Positions 44,482 through 53,225 of a DNA stretch of 64,000 nt are shown piece after piece. Each line of letters starts with the position of its first letter. Positions within the stretch are counted from its first letter, which is position 1. The stretch is from Planctomyces sp. SH-PL14 (GTDB taxonomy: Bacteria > Planctomycetota > Planctomycetia > Planctomycetales > Planctomycetaceae), in contig NZ_CP011270.1 of NCBI RefSeq assembly GCF_001610835.1, positions 4,110,001 to 4,174,000 on the forward strand, written 5' to 3'. The position numbers were made by a program, and so were the translations under genes. The notes under the pieces were generated by a model, which worked only from the letters and a program-made list of their open reading frames with translations, was not told where the DNA came from and did not search any database.

Positions 44482-45477
44482 CTAGAACTCGCCGACGGAT
44501 GCTCCGTCAGAGATGGCCAGGATCTTCAGCCAGGTCTGACCATCGACGCTGTCGCCGATGAAACGAACCGCTCCGTCACCCATGACGATGTTCGTTCCGC
44601 CAGCATGGAAACTCCGCGACCCAACCCCGCCGTCGTTCCCGGTCCGGTCCGGATCGTTGCGGTAGTTGAAGACGACATTGGTCGTGTCATTCGACGCGTA
44701 CGGCGAGGAGTCCGTGTACTGCTTGGTGTTCGGAGTGAGAATCCAGTTCGAACCGGACACCACTCCCGAAAACGTCGGGCCGGTGGACCAGCCCCAGGCG
44801 CCGCGGTCGTCCGCCGTGTTGGCGGACTTGACGATCTCGCTGGCGAGGACGATGTTCGACGCGCCGTCCGTCATGTCCCCGAATGTAGCGCCCCACTGGC
44901 CGATGACGCTCAGGGGGCCCTTCTTGGCGTTGTTGGTGAAAGCGGCCCGCTCAAGCATCCGGCCTGCCCCCATGTTGGCGGCGTAGTTGGCCTTGGCGAA
45001 TCCGTCGTAGTCCTGGTTGAGGAACGCCGTGACTTCCGGGTGCGAGGGGCAGTTCAGCGAGGGAACGATCTTCCGCGTGACCGCGTTGTTGCCGGTGCCG
45101 GTGGCAGTCGCCCCGTGCCGCGCCAGCTGAGAGAAATCGTACCGGTTGTAAAGTCCCTGCTGCTCCATGTACGGGAGGATCAGCAGGACCCAGGTCGCGC
45201 CCCACCCCGCATCGCGGCCGTTTTCCGGCGCGACGCCACCGACCATGTTGTTCCCTTGCCAGACCGCTCCGGGAGGAAACCGACCGACCGTCTCGCTGTA
45301 GTTGTGGAGGGCCAATCCGATCTGCTTGAGATTGTTCTTGCACTGACTTGCACGGGCGGCCTCGCGGGCCTGCTGGACGGCCGGCAGGAGGATGGCCACG
45401 AGGACGGCGATGATCGCAATCACCACCAGGAGCTCAATCAACGTAAATCCACGCGGCGCGCGGGACCAAGACTTCAT
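44482..45477 (-). CDS. DUF1559 pseudopilin-like protein
   Basis: A 331-residue protein with the type IV pilin-like N-terminus PRGFTLIELLVVIAIIAVLV (cleavage and methylation expected between Gly and Phe), followed by LLPAVQQAREAARASQCKNN, the DUF1559 signature. The globular part ends with the family motif FHAGGTNIVMGDGAVRFIGDSVDGQTW. DUF1559 proteins exist in tens to hundreds of copies in planctomycetes, and their role is unclear. ATG 45477 is used, but TTG 45483 in frame has better spacing from GGAG. It is flanked by two paralogous lipoprotein genes on the same strand. Confidence 0.93.
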   Translation of the reverse strand: MKSWSRAPRGFTLIELLVVIAIIAVLVAILLPAVQQAREAARASQCKNNLKQIGLALHNYSETVGRFPPGAVWQGNNMVGGVAPENGRDAGWGATWVLLILPYMEQQGLYNRYDFSQLARHGATATGTGNNAVTRKIVPSLNCPSHPEVTAFLNQDYDGFAKANYAANMGAGRMLERAAFTNNAKKGPLSVIGQWGATFGDMTDGASNIVLASEIVKSANTADDRGAWGWSTGPTFSGVVSGSNWILTPNTKQYTDSSPYASNDTTNVVFNYRNDPDRTGNDGGVGSRSFHAGGTNIVMGDGAVRFIGDSVDGQTWLKILAISDGASVGEF

Positions 45478-45912
45478 CGACAACTTCAAACTCCTTCGAG
45501 ACGCAGAAGACGAGTAAGCACCGTAGCCCATGCGACAGAACGCCGCCGCAAGTGAATCGACACGGAACCTTGAAGGCTACAAGGGGCGGCAATTTTCGTT
45601 CAAGTCCATTGACCGAAAACCGGTGAAGACCCACAGCGGTTCCGGCGACGCCAAGCCCGTTCATTCCCGATGCGCCGCGTTCTGCAGCGCCTCAAAGCGA
45701 TCGATTCGCGGCAACCCTCTCCCCGCGTCTCATTGTCTTTACGCATTTGCGACGCGGCGATTCACCGCAGCCGAGTGGGCCCGTTCGGAATGCGATCTCG
45801 TTCCCGAGCCTTGCCGAGAAGCATTGCCGCTTCGACAGAAACCGTGCGACGTCAAAGCCAACCGCTTCGCACTCATGCCCACGCCGCGAATGCCAAGCGG
45901 GTCCGGCCGGCA
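45478..45912. other. Gene-free region upstream of the DUF1559 gene
   Basis: About 430 bases without a convincing coding frame; the frames on both strands are Arg/Ser-rich and lack ribosome-binding sites. It presumably holds the DUF1559 promoter. No repeat or strong hairpin was seen. Confidence 0.5.
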
Positions 45913-46275
45913 TCAGTCTTGTGACATCGTCTTCAGCTCTTCGATCTTGTCCTTGACCATCGAGAGAGCGGCTTCGAGGTCCCGGCCGTTCCGGGATCTC
46001 TTGACCTTCGGCGTCGCTTCCATGGCGAGGTAGTGGAGCTGCACGAACGGCCCGCCGTTCTGCTTGGCCTGCTCCTCGATCTCCTTGACGATCGCGTCCC
46101 ACTCCTTGACCGCTTTCCGCGGATCCTTTTTGGCGGTCTCCACGAAGGCGTTGAATCGCGACTCCGCGGCGGCGGCCGATGGTCTCTGAATCTTCGGCAG
46201 CTTCGGCTCGCCGCAGCTGCTGGCGGAGAGGACCAGCGCCAAAACGGTCAGACGTCCAAGAGCGTGTCGCGACAT
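45913..46275 (-). CDS. Small lipoprotein, paralogous to the one at 43859-44224
   Basis: A 120-residue protein with a lipoprotein signal (ALGRLTVLALVLSASSC, lipidation Cys21). The helical body is rich in Lys and Glu (ESRFNAFVETAKKDPRKAVKEW, IEEQAKQNGGPFVQLHYLAMEA, DLEAALSMVKDKIEELKTM). The organisation matches the other small lipoprotein closely: FVE-A-K-PK/RKA near residue 45 and a GG-F motif near 75. The two bracket a DUF1559 gene, an arrangement that suggests a local duplication or a functional set at the cell envelope. Confidence 0.82.
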   Translation of the reverse strand: MSRHALGRLTVLALVLSASSCGEPKLPKIQRPSAAAAESRFNAFVETAKKDPRKAVKEWDAIVKEIEEQAKQNGGPFVQLHYLAMEATPKVKRSRNGRDLEAALSMVKDKIEELKTMSQD

Positions 46276-46648
46276 ACGAATCTTTCAGGCAGGCACGGAG
46301 ACGGTCGTCCGCCCGCAACGACCACCGTCCCGCGCGGTCGACCGCGTCGAGAGAACCCCGGTCAGGCGACCCTCAACAAGCCTAGGAAAGTCGTTCGACC
46401 ACTGACAAGAGCGGCGTCCTCCCCCCGTCGCCCCCTCCGACTCTCTGGAATTGCTCACGCCCGGTCCGCCGCGTACGCTGCACATAATGGAGAACGCCGA
46501 TGGGTCTCCCGGCCGATCCGGATCGGAACCCCATCGCGCCCCCGATTCCGTTCCCTCCCCGCCCGCCGCTCAGCCTCCCTCCCGGGCCGCCGCCCGCCTC
46601 CTCGTACGGTCCAGCCCCCGACTCGCCCCCCCTGATTGGAGTCCTCCG
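46276..46648. other. Divergent promoter region between lipoprotein and DUF1501 genes
   Basis: About 370 bases. The DUF1501 frame is open upstream to 46451, but that part encodes Pro/Ser/Arg-rich sequence ahead of the Tat signal and is judged leader DNA. No repeat or recognisable operator was seen. Confidence 0.5.
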
Positions 46649-48145
46649 ATGCTGCGTGTCCTCGGCTCTCCGCTGCTGGGCGGTTCGTTTTCGCCGCGAC
46701 ACCAGCTCGGCCGTCGCGATCTGTTGCGGGCGGGAATGATGCTCCCCTTTGCCGGAGGGCTGGCGGCGGCAGCGGAATCGGCCCCGGCGGGCGACCTCGT
46801 TCCGCGGGCCAAGCGGATCCTGTTTCTCTATCTCTACGGCGCGGCGGCCCAGCACGAGACCTGGGACCCCAAGCCCGACGCGCCGGCCGAGATCCGGGGG
46901 GACTTCGCGCCGATCGCGACCGCCCTTCCGGGAGTCCGGATCTGCGAACACCTTCCGAAGATGGCGGAGCTCCTGGACCGGGTCACCGTGATCCGGTCGA
47001 TGACGCACCCCTACAACATCCATTCCGCCGGCTATACGATGAGCGGGATCGACCATGTCGACATCCCGATGGAGACGAACGCGTTCGACAGCCGGCACTG
47101 GCCCTCGTTCCAGAGCGTCCTGAGCTATCTCAACCACCGGCGGAATCCGTCCGCGGCTCTTCCGCCCGTCCCCTACAGCGTCGGCCTTCCCTTTCCGCTG
47201 ACGAACCGGCTCCCCGGCGGGCGCCGCGCGGGGCCGTACGGCGGGTTCCTGGGGCAGAACCACAACCCGATCTGGACCGACTTCGAAGGGACGGCGACGC
47301 GGACGATCCACCGCTGGCTGGGGGGAGATGGTCGGGATGTCGCCGACCCGTATGCCGGGATCACGCCCGACTCGCGGCTGACCGTCTCGTCCGCCGCGGT
47401 CCTGCCGCCGGAGGTGACGCTCGACCGGCTCGACCGTCGGCGGAGCCTGCTGACGCAGTTCGAGTCCGAGCTGCGGCAGCTCGACGAAGCTCCCTCGGGG
47501 CGGAGTCTGAGCCGTTATCAGCAGATGGCGTATTCGCTCCTGACGTCGACGCCGATGCGGGAGGCGCTCGACATCAGCCGCGAGCCGATGGAGTTGCGGC
47601 AGCGGTACGGGATGACGTTGTTCGGCCAGTCGACGCTCGCCGCGCGGCGGCTGCTGGAAGCGGGAGCGAAGGTCGTGACGGTCACGTGGGACGAGTTCGC
47701 CACGGTGAACTCATCCTGGGACACGCACTTCCACCACTACGACCGGCTGCGGACGGAACTGTTGCCGGGGCTCGACAGTGCCCTCAGTTCCGTGCTGGTC
47801 GACCTGGAGGAGCGGGGGATGCTGGATGACACGCTCGTCCTGTGTCTGACGGAGCATGGGCGGACGCCGAAACTCACGGCGAACGCGCCGGGTGTCGGCC
47901 GCGAGCACTGGTCGAACGTGTACAGCAACGTCCTGGCGGGGGCGGGGATCGCGAAGGGGCGGGTGATCGGGGCCTCGGACGAGCAGGGGGCGTTCGTTCA
48001 TGAGAACCCGGTGAGCCCGAAGGACATTCTCTGCACGCTGTATCACCTGCTGGGTCTCGACCCGCACACGACGGTTCCGGACCGGTTCGGCCGTCCGTAT
48101 CCTCTAGTGGCCCAGGGGAGAGTGCTGGCAGAAGTCCTCGCATGA
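46649..48145 (+). CDS. DUF1501 family Tat-exported protein
   Basis: A 498-residue protein from the ATG at 46649 with TTGGAG 8 bases upstream. The N-terminus has a twin-arginine signal (HQLGRRDLLRAGMMLPFAGG). The body shows RILFLYLYGAAAQHETWDPK, then HPYNIHSAGYTMSGIDHVDI, GAKVVTVTWDEFATVNSSWD and LDDTLVLCLTEHGRTPKL, with conserved Asp/His residues as in the alkaline phosphatase-like superfamily. It is only distantly similar to the DUF1501 protein at 11.9 kb. No DUF1549/1553 partner is adjacent. Element R7 starts about 11 bases after the stop. Confidence 0.92.
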   Translation: MLRVLGSPLLGGSFSPRHQLGRRDLLRAGMMLPFAGGLAAAAESAPAGDLVPRAKRILFLYLYGAAAQHETWDPKPDAPAEIRGDFAPIATALPGVRICEHLPKMAELLDRVTVIRSMTHPYNIHSAGYTMSGIDHVDIPMETNAFDSRHWPSFQSVLSYLNHRRNPSAALPPVPYSVGLPFPLTNRLPGGRRAGPYGGFLGQNHNPIWTDFEGTATRTIHRWLGGDGRDVADPYAGITPDSRLTVSSAAVLPPEVTLDRLDRRRSLLTQFESELRQLDEAPSGRSLSRYQQMAYSLLTSTPMREALDISREPMELRQRYGMTLFGQSTLAARRLLEAGAKVVTVTWDEFATVNSSWDTHFHHYDRLRTELLPGLDSALSSVLVDLEERGMLDDTLVLCLTEHGRTPKLTANAPGVGREHWSNVYSNVLAGAGIAKGRVIGASDEQGAFVHENPVSPKDILCTLYHLLGLDPHTTVPDRFGRPYPLVAQGRVLAEVLA

Positions 48146-48156
48146 TCAACTCAAAC

Positions 48157-48495
48157 CGCGTCCTTGCCGGCACGGCTCCCATAGCTCGAACCCAACGTGC
48201 CACGGCAGCCTGGGGTCAAGGGGGGCTGTGTTGTTTCTTGGCCCCCTTGCCGCCGGAGGCATTTCCATGAGGAACCGTGGTAAGCGACGGACATCCCCTT
48301 TGTGGTACCAGCTATGAGGACTCCCTCAGACTACACGGCTTGCTTTGCAATCCCCGCGGGTTGGTGAGGGGGCATCCGATACGTCGCCCGCGTCTGGACA
48401 CGTGCTCCTTCAGACACTTCACGACGGCCAGGCCTCCGGCGGGCAAGAGGGCGTTGCCCCCTTGCATCCCCCACCAGGGTGCCCCTGGACCCGGT
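48157..48495 (-). repeat. Intergenic structured element, copy R7 with loop cassette
   Basis: Reverse-oriented full copy. The right hairpin (48217-48249) has the stem CAAGGGGGG / GCCCCCTTG, and its loop holds TGTGTTGTTTCTTG, the same cassette as in R3 and R9 but in the opposite direction on this strand. The left hairpin is intact (GCAAGAGGGCGTTGCCCCCTTGC). Between 48496 and the acetyltransferase start no other feature is visible. Confidence 0.92.
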
Positions 48496-48620
48496 TCAGT
48501 TCACGATATTGGGTTGCCCACGTTCAACCTGCCCTGTGGGATGCCAACCGCAGCGATTGACAACAACCTCTCCTTCATCTGCGATCGCTCCACTCCCAAA
48601 TCCTCATCAAACCGACACCC

Positions 48621-49121
48621 ATGACCGCTCCCCTGCTGACCGTTCGACCGGCGACCGAAGCCGACGCGCCGACGATCCTGGCGCTGATCCGCGACCTGGC
48701 GGAGTACGAGAAGCTGTCTCACGAAGTCGTCGTCACGGAAGAGAACCTGCGCCGCGATCTCTTTGGTCCGCGGCCCTGGGCAGAGGCGCTGATCGGCGAG
48801 GTGAACGGAGAGGCGGCCGGCTTCGCTCTCTTCTTTCCGACCTATTCGACGTTCGCCGGAAGTCCGTGTCTGTATCTCGAAGACCTGTTTGTTCGGCCGG
48901 CGTTTCGAAAGCTCGGGCTCGGTCGTCGGTTGCTCCAGGCGGTGGCTCAGGTGGCGGTCGAGCGGGGGTGCGCCCGGTACGAGTGGTCGGTGCTGGACTG
49001 GAATGCTCCCGCGATCGCGTTCTATGAAAGCGTCGGGGCGCGGATGTCGCCGGACTGGCGGCGGATGCGTATGGAGGGGGCCTCGCTGGAGCGGTTCGGA
49101 GCCGGTCCCGCCGGGGCGTGA
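48621..49121 (+). CDS. GNAT family N-acetyltransferase
   Basis: A 166-residue GNAT protein, close in layout to diamine (spermidine/spermine-type) acetyltransferases. TVRPATEADAPTILALIRDLAEYEKL opens the fold, CLYLEDLFVRPAFRKLGLGRRLL carries the acetyl-CoA pyrophosphate loop (RKLGLGR), and WNAPAIAFYESVGA is the C-terminal motif B. The EYEKL and LYLEDLFV stretches are shared with SAT1-like enzymes, but the substrate is not certain. No operon partner. Confidence 0.9.
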   Translation: MTAPLLTVRPATEADAPTILALIRDLAEYEKLSHEVVVTEENLRRDLFGPRPWAEALIGEVNGEAAGFALFFPTYSTFAGSPCLYLEDLFVRPAFRKLGLGRRLLQAVAQVAVERGCARYEWSVLDWNAPAIAFYESVGARMSPDWRRMRMEGASLERFGAGPAGA

Positions 49122-49136
49122 TCGCGGGCAGCGGTG

Positions 49137-49385
49137 TTACCGCTCGCCGAATGCGAGGGCTTCGGCGGAGATGACGTCGATGTGGGTCAACAGGACCTTC
49201 TGTCCTTTATAGCCCGCCAGGCTCAGCGGCTTCTCGTCGAAGCAGATCTTGGCGACGGCCCGTTGCCATCCGGTTCCCCGGCAGAGGATCGAGTCGGTCA
49301 TTTGAAGTGCCGCGTCGAAGGTGACGATCCCGAAGAACAGGATCAGAACCAGGAGCACTTCCGCGAGGGGAACGAAAGACTTCAT
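49137..49385 (-). CDS. Small single-pass membrane protein
   Basis: An 82-residue frame with an N-terminal hydrophobic helix (FVPLAEVLLVLILFFGIVTF) followed by a short soluble part with two Cys residues (ILCRGTGWQRAVAKICFDEK). The composition is protein-like, but the ribosome-binding sequence is weak and no family is recognised. Convergent with the acetyltransferase gene, with only 15 bases between their ends. Confidence 0.55.
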   Translation of the reverse strand: MKSFVPLAEVLLVLILFFGIVTFDAALQMTDSILCRGTGWQRAVAKICFDEKPLSLAGYKGQKVLLTHIDVISAEALAFGER

Positions 49386-49499
49386 TGGGAGCCCATTTCC
49401 GATGAGAGTGCGCCGAACTTAACACGTTCTACTCCCGCGACAAAGAAGATTTCTTGCGGTTCCAATGCTCATCGGAATGACGGAGAGACCCGAAAAGAT

Positions 49500-49812
49500 C
49501 CGGGTCCAGGGGCACCCTGGTGGGGAGTGCAGAGGGGCAACGCCCCTTTGCCCGCCGGAGGCCTGGCCGTCGAGAGATGTCTGAAGGAGCGCGTGTCCAG
49601 GCGCGGACAACGTGCCGTATGCCCCCTCACCAACCCACGGGGATTACGACACGAGAGGTGAGTCCTCAACGCCGATACCACAAAGCGGTCGCCCGTTGCT
49701 GACCACGGTTCCTCATGGAAGCGCCTCCGGCGGCAAGGGGTGACCCCCTTGACCCCAGGCTGCCGTGGCACGTTGGGTTTGAGCTATGGGAGTCCGTTTG
49801 GCAAGGACACGG
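49500..49812 (+). repeat. Intergenic structured element, copy R8
   Basis: Forward-oriented copy; its B end reaches to within a few bases of the histidine kinase stop codon. The right hairpin is CAAGGGG-TGA-CCCCCTTG (49734-49751), identical to that of R4. The central region is shortened relative to R4 and R5. The 49386-49499 stretch before it shows no feature. Confidence 0.92.
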
Positions 49813-49813
49813 T

Positions 49814-51622
49814 TCACCGAGCCGCAGCCGACTTCGCGACGCTCTCCTGCACCACCCGCTCTCCCTCAACAACCTCGGTGCGGCCCACCTCGCGCCCCAC
49901 ATCACCCCGAGGCAGCGTCAGCTCCACGGTCGTTCCCCGACCCACCTCGCTCTCGATCCGGATCGCCCCGGCATGGGCATCCACGACCCCCTTGACGATC
50001 GACAGCCCCAGACCGCTCCCGCCATCCTGCCGCGACCGGGCGGGATCGACACGATAGAACCGGTCGAACAGCTTCGGGATCGACTCGGCCGGAATCCCTT
50101 CCCCCGTATCCTTCACCGCGAGCACGACCTCGTCCGGACTGGTCCGGAGCGACACGGACACCAGACCGTCTTCCCGGTTGTAACGGATCGCGTTCGACAA
50201 CAGGTTCGTCACGAGCTGATCGAGCCGCTCCCGGTCCCCGCGGACCGTCCCCGGCTCAAGGGCCAGCTCGATCCGGATCCGCCGCTCCTCCGCCTTGGGA
50301 GCGAGCAGCGACGCGACGTCGCGGACCAGATCGTCGAGCGGCACCGGCCGCGGCGGGGGGGGATCTGCGGCGTCGAGCCGGGCCAGCGCCAGCAGCCCGT
50401 CAATAAGCCCCTTCATCCGCAGCGCCGACCGGCGGCACGCCTGCAGCGCCTCCCGGTACTCCTCAGGGCTCCGCGGCTTCAGGAGACTCGACTGCGTCTG
50501 AGCCAGGATCACCGAGACCGGCGTCCGAAGCTCATGGGAGGCGTCGGCCGTGAACTGCGTCTGCCGGGTGAACGCCGCCTGCAGCCGGTCGAACGTGTCG
50601 TTAAGGACCGCCGCCAGCTGACCCAGCTCCGAATCGGCCTCCTCCGTGCTGATCCGCCGCGAAAGGTTGCTGCCGGAGATCGAGGCGGCGGTCTCCGACA
50701 TCTCCTGGATCGGCCGCAGCACGCGGGAGGCAAAGCCCCATCCGCCAAGCAGCCCCACCACCAGCACCGCACCGGCGGCGCCGATCAGGACCAGCCCGTG
50801 CCGCCGATGCGCGACGATATCGGTCTCGATCGACCGGCCGACGAGGACATTGATGTCGAAGTTCCGGACGAGGATCACTTCGCGGAGCAGCCCGCGCATC
50901 CGGACCGTGCGGATCAGGAACCCGTCGTCCGGGTTGCGGAGATTCGGAAAGGGGACGTCCGGTGCGGAAGCGGACTTCTCCAGGAGCCGCCCGTCCCGGT
51001 CCCAGATGAGGAAGTACATGGGAGAGCGGGACTCGTTGGAGTTCAGCACGTCCTCGGAAATCCCGACGGTCCCGAGCTGCCAAGGCCACGGCCACGGGGG
51101 CATGCCGCGGCGCTCGTTGTCCCGCCCGGCATTGTCGCGACCGTTACCGTCCCGCGCCGCGCTCTCCCGTCCCCCACCCTCGCGCCGCTCGCCATCCCGC
51201 CGGTTGCCCCCTTCGCCGGAGCGGTCGCGCCCGCGGCGCTCCCCCTCGGTCCGGGGCGGCTGGTCGACGGTCTGGGCCAGAGGGGGCGGAGGAGGCTGCG
51301 TCGGCTCGCGACGCGCGGATTCGCCGTTGCTGGAGGAGCCGTTCCGCTGCGGCGGCTGCGGCCCGCCGGGACCGCCGGGCCCGGGTGGCGGGGGAGGAAT
51401 GAACAGCCGGCGGAGCCGGATCGAGATGATGTCCGCCGTGCGGTTGAGCTCCGCGTCGGTCTCCTGAAGGCGCGTCTGCCACTGCAGGTGATAGACGTAG
51501 GTCCCGAAGAGAACAAGGATCGCCACCAGCACGAGGGCGTGCCAGATCTGCAGCCGCCACCGCAGGGAGCGCGGCGCCAGACTCCAGGCGGGTCGAACCG
51601 CGGAGGGTGACGGGACAGACAT
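49814..51622 (-). CDS. Sensor histidine kinase with Arg/Gly/Pro-rich periplasmic insert
   Basis: A 602-residue membrane sensor kinase. A helix at about 25-46 (IWHALVLVAILVLFGTYVYH) and one at about 276-298 bound the periplasmic part. Residues 75-182 are a disordered stretch made almost only of Pro, Gly, Arg, Glu, Asp and Asn. HAMP region (300-350), HisKA with phospho-acceptor His363 in ASHELRTPVSVI, then HATPase with NLLSNAIRYN, DTGEGIP and GGSGLGLSIVKGVV. It phosphorylates the response regulator encoded just upstream (69-base gap), an EnvZ/OmpR-type pair. The signal is unknown. Confidence 0.93.
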   Translation of the reverse strand: MSVPSPSAVRPAWSLAPRSLRWRLQIWHALVLVAILVLFGTYVYHLQWQTRLQETDAELNRTADIISIRLRRLFIPPPPPGPGGPGGPQPPQRNGSSSNGESARREPTQPPPPPLAQTVDQPPRTEGERRGRDRSGEGGNRRDGERREGGGRESAARDGNGRDNAGRDNERRGMPPWPWPWQLGTVGISEDVLNSNESRSPMYFLIWDRDGRLLEKSASAPDVPFPNLRNPDDGFLIRTVRMRGLLREVILVRNFDINVLVGRSIETDIVAHRRHGLVLIGAAGAVLVVGLLGGWGFASRVLRPIQEMSETAASISGSNLSRRISTEEADSELGQLAAVLNDTFDRLQAAFTRQTQFTADASHELRTPVSVILAQTQSSLLKPRSPEEYREALQACRRSALRMKGLIDGLLALARLDAADPPPPRPVPLDDLVRDVASLLAPKAEERRIRIELALEPGTVRGDRERLDQLVTNLLSNAIRYNREDGLVSVSLRTSPDEVVLAVKDTGEGIPAESIPKLFDRFYRVDPARSRQDGGSGLGLSIVKGVVDAHAGAIRIESEVGRGTTVELTLPRGDVGREVGRTEVVEGERVVQESVAKSAAAR

Positions 51623-51691
51623 GAGATGGGGACCGGACGCGAAGACGAGGTCGAAAGACGGGATGCAACGGCCGAGCCCGGCTCCGAACGA

Positions 51692-52372
51692 TCAGCCTTC
51701 CGCCTTCTGCGAGGCCGGCTCGTCTTCGATCAGGTAGCCGAGACCGCGGCGGGTGGTGATGAAATCCTTGCCGAGCTTCCGTCGCACGTTGGAGACATGC
51801 ACGTCGAGCAGGTTCGACATGCTGTCTTCGTACTCGTCAAACAGATGATTGTACAGCATCGGACGGGTGACGAGCTGCCCGCGGTGCAGGACAAGGAACT
51901 CGACGAGCGAATATTCCGTCGCCGTCAGGTTCGCGGACTCCCCCCCCTTGAGAACCTGCTTGGCCGCCAGGTCGATCCGCACATCGCCGATCTCGACCGT
52001 CGGCTTGGGGGTGTTGGCCGCCCGCCGGATGAGCGCCCGCAGCCGGGCCGAGAGCTCATCCATCTCGAACGGCTTGAGGACGTAGTCGTCCGCCCCGGCG
52101 TCGAGCCCCCGGACGCGATCCTGGAGCGCGTCGCGGGCGGTGAGCATCAGGACGGGGGTCTTCTTCTTCTGCCGCAGCTGGGCCAGCACGCTCCAGCCGT
52201 CGAGACGGGGGAGCATCACGTCGAGGACGATGGCGTCATAGTCCCAGGCCAGGGCCTTGGTCAGCCCCTCCTGCCCCTCCGTCGCCATGTCGACGGCGTA
52301 GCCATCATCGGTCAGGTACGACCAGATGGCTCGGAGCAGATCGGGTTCATCCTCGACAATCAGCAACCGCAT
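51692..52372 (-). CDS. OmpR-family response regulator
   Basis: A 226-residue regulator from the ATG at 52372 with GGAG upstream (a TTG at 52384 is in frame). Receiver domain: RLLIVEDEPDLLRAIWSYL, phospho-acceptor Asp51 in AIVLDVMLPRLDGW, the conserved Thr/Ala in MLTARD and Lys in DDYVLKPF. The C-terminal winged helix (YSLVEFLVLHRGQLVTRPML, VSNVRRKLG, TRRGLGYLIE) binds DNA. First gene of the two-component operon. Confidence 0.95.
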   Translation of the reverse strand: MRLLIVEDEPDLLRAIWSYLTDDGYAVDMATEGQEGLTKALAWDYDAIVLDVMLPRLDGWSVLAQLRQKKKTPVLMLTARDALQDRVRGLDAGADDYVLKPFEMDELSARLRALIRRAANTPKPTVEIGDVRIDLAAKQVLKGGESANLTATEYSLVEFLVLHRGQLVTRPMLYNHLFDEYEDSMSNLLDVHVSNVRRKLGKDFITTRRGLGYLIEDEPASQKAEG

Positions 52373-53225
52373 GAAGGTCTCCAACGTTCATCAGGAATTG
52401 TGACGCCTCAAGGCGCCCGGGACACGCCCGGACCCTCAAGTCCTCCGCCGAACTCCTTGACTCCCAACAGTATGAATGAATTTCCCTACCTTCGACGACA
52501 CCGCCGGCCCCGGGTTCATCCAGAATTGAAACACCGTCCGGGAGTGCTCCGGACCAACTTCATTCAGGTTAAAGGCTCCCTTGGGCCAACCGCAGAAAAC
52601 AAGGAGAGCGGCCCACGGCAAATGACCGCTTCTCCCTGGAAACGGAAGGCGGGACGGATGTTTTTCCCTCCACGCGGCCCGCTCGAGGGCACGAGGCGAT
52701 TCGTGCCCGGCAACACGGCGTGATCGGTGCTGTCGCCCCAGTTCGCCGGGACGAGTGGGCGACTTTCCCCCCAACCTCCGGTGCGGTCGATCATGCGTCC
52801 GCGCCGGGTGCGAGGGGACCGTAGGTGTTTCTCCTCCCTCCGGTTCTCGGCCCACACGTCTTCGACCACAGATTCCGACATGTTCGAGGGCCGGATCGAG
52901 AACGTGCGGGCGACGCTCGAGGAGTGCCGCTCCCCGATCACATGAGAGGCGTCACGCCACACCGGTCCGTCGATGCCGGCGCATGAGAAAAGATTGCCAC
53001 CTTTCACATTCGTCACCGAAAAATGGCCCGTTGGGACGTCCACGGCAGCGGCATTTTCAATCCTGAGAACGCCTTCGTTGCCTGATCCTGACGTGGGCTG
53101 AACTTCCAGTGAATTGGTTCTTCTCGAACGCGTTGACACGCTGGAATCGCCCCGTAGGATGCCCGCCCCAGTTCGTCGGGTTCCGTCCGGTTCACGGACT
53201 TCTTCTCTTTCCCAATCTCACGTCC
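52373..53225. other. Long gene-poor region upstream of the response regulator and lipoprotein genes
   Basis: About 850 bases between divergent transcription units. A minus-strand frame (52564-53139, 191 codons) is open and partly protein-like (GVLRIENAAAVDVPTGHFSV) but has no good ribosome-binding site and mixed codon use, so I do not call it a gene. GCCCCAGTTCG[C/T]CGGG occurs twice (52735-52750 and 53165-53180). The base composition is less GC-rich than in flanking genes near 52990-53100. Confidence 0.5.

Noticed and set aside
52564-53139. Minus-strand 191-codon frame with partly protein-like sequence
   Set aside because: No ribosome-binding site, mixed codon use, no recognisable domain, and an Arg/Gly-rich end. 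Kept only as a note in the gene-poor region.
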